From NCBI GenBank assembly GCA_016295665.1, contig JAEDKS010000050.1:1-13873 (forward strand): a stretch of DNA of 13,873 bases. Direction: 5' to 3'. The first letter of the stretch is position 1. Each line of letters opens with the position of its first letter. The notes under the pieces were generated by a model, which saw only the letters and a list, made by a program, of their open reading frames with translations, made no database searches and had not been told where the DNA came from. The position numbers and the translations under genes were made by a program. The DNA is from Clostridia bacterium (GTDB lineage: Bacteria; Bacillota; Clostridia; Christensenellales; Aristaeellaceae). Of the stretch, positions 13,678-13,873 are shown piece after piece.

Positions 13678-13873
13678 GCTCCACCTCCCCGGGCCACACC
13701 ATGGTGATGGTCGTGCCCACGCCGACGCTGCTCTGAATCCGCAGGCTGCCTCCGTGGGCCTGGGCAATCATCCGGCACAGGGACAGCCCCAGCCCCGCAC
13801 CGCCCTGCCGGCGGCTGCGCGCCTTATCCACGCGATAGAAGGGCTCCGTGACCAGCGCAATCTTGTCAGCGGG
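13670..13873 (-). CDS. Sensor histidine kinase (C-terminal fragment)
   Basis: The last 67 residues of a two-component sensor kinase; the rest lies beyond the window edge. The catalytic ATPase domain is recognisable from the F box 'EPFYRVDKARSRRQ' (residues 10-23 of the fragment), the G2 box 'GGAGLGLSLCRMIAQAHGG', and the closing strands 'IQSSVGVGTTITMVWP'. The histidine, N and G1 boxes would be upstream and cannot be checked. The 'FYRVDKARSR..GGAGLGL' wording is typical of PhoR/BaeS-like membrane kinases of Firmicutes. The signal sensed is unknown. The stop lies inside the beginning of the 61-aa gene. Confidence 0.93.
   Translation of the reverse strand, partial: PADKIALVTEPFYRVDKARSRRQGGAGLGLSLCRMIAQAHGGSLRIQSSVGVGTTITMVWPGEVEHE

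Noticed and set aside
1..13873. CRISPR arrays, tRNA/rRNA genes, insertion sequences, phage or defence systems
   Set aside because: I read through both strands and saw no repeat-spacer pattern, tRNA-like cloverleaf, transposase, integrase or terminal inverted repeats.

Overview
This is a GC-rich, gene-dense bacterial window with no mobile elements, RNA genes or CRISPR arrays that I can see. The gene order SpoVB/YabM-like flippase, MazG, HU, RqcP matches the Bacillus/Clostridia yab locus. Together with DapL lysine biosynthesis, an IspD-IspF fusion and ATGA-coupled operons, this suggests a high-GC member of the Clostridia (Eubacteriales/Christensenellales type). That placement is an inference from synteny and gene content, not from a phylogenetic marker.

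Layout. (1) Positions 1-4617, plus strand: the end of a Bcp-type peroxiredoxin, gluQRS, a SpoVB/YabM flippase, a YabN-type MazG (tetrapyrrole methylase-like plus two MazG domains) and HU, ending in a clear intrinsic terminator. HU has its own near-consensus promoter buried in the mazG coding region. (2) Positions 4664-9374, plus strand: a second transcription unit with its own extended -10 promoter. It holds rqcP (S4 domain), a pyridoxamine-phosphate-oxidase-fold protein, a fused ispD-ispF, the 23S rRNA methyltransferase rlmD, a polytopic membrane protein (DUF6064-like), a stand-alone GyrI-like effector-binding protein and a 71-aa conserved small protein. Many junctions are ATGA or TAATG overlaps. 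The unit ends in a terminator that lies inside the 3' end of the convergent MATE gene. (3) Positions 9357-11204, minus strand: a tetR-MATE operon driven by a strong promoter with two identical 12-bp operators, which implies autorepression. The MATE gene looks truncated at its C-terminus. (4) Positions 11305-13509, plus strand: dapF-dapL with its own consensus promoter and a strong terminator hairpin. (5) Positions 13492-13873, minus strand: the end of a sensor histidine kinase overlapping a 61-aa membrane-anchored protein.

How the genes fit together. Region 1-2 is a housekeeping cluster for nucleotide-pool cleaning (MazG), chromosome compaction (HU), ribosome quality control (RqcP), tRNA and rRNA modification (GluQRS, RlmD), isoprenoid precursors (IspDF) and an envelope lipid flippase. 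Region 4 supplies the last two activities of the diaminopimelate aminotransferase route: DapL makes LL-DAP and DapF epimerises it to meso-DAP for lysine and peptidoglycan. Region 3 is a self-regulated efflux module.

I found no clear novel multi-gene system. The most unusual points are the intragenic hup promoter combined with the MazG C-terminal extension across the hup leader, the MATE truncation at a convergent terminator, the well-defined double TetR operator, and a yab cluster without yabP/yabQ/divIC next to rqcP. No gap between genes exceeds 300 bases; the largest is the 232-bp tetR-dapF intergenic region.
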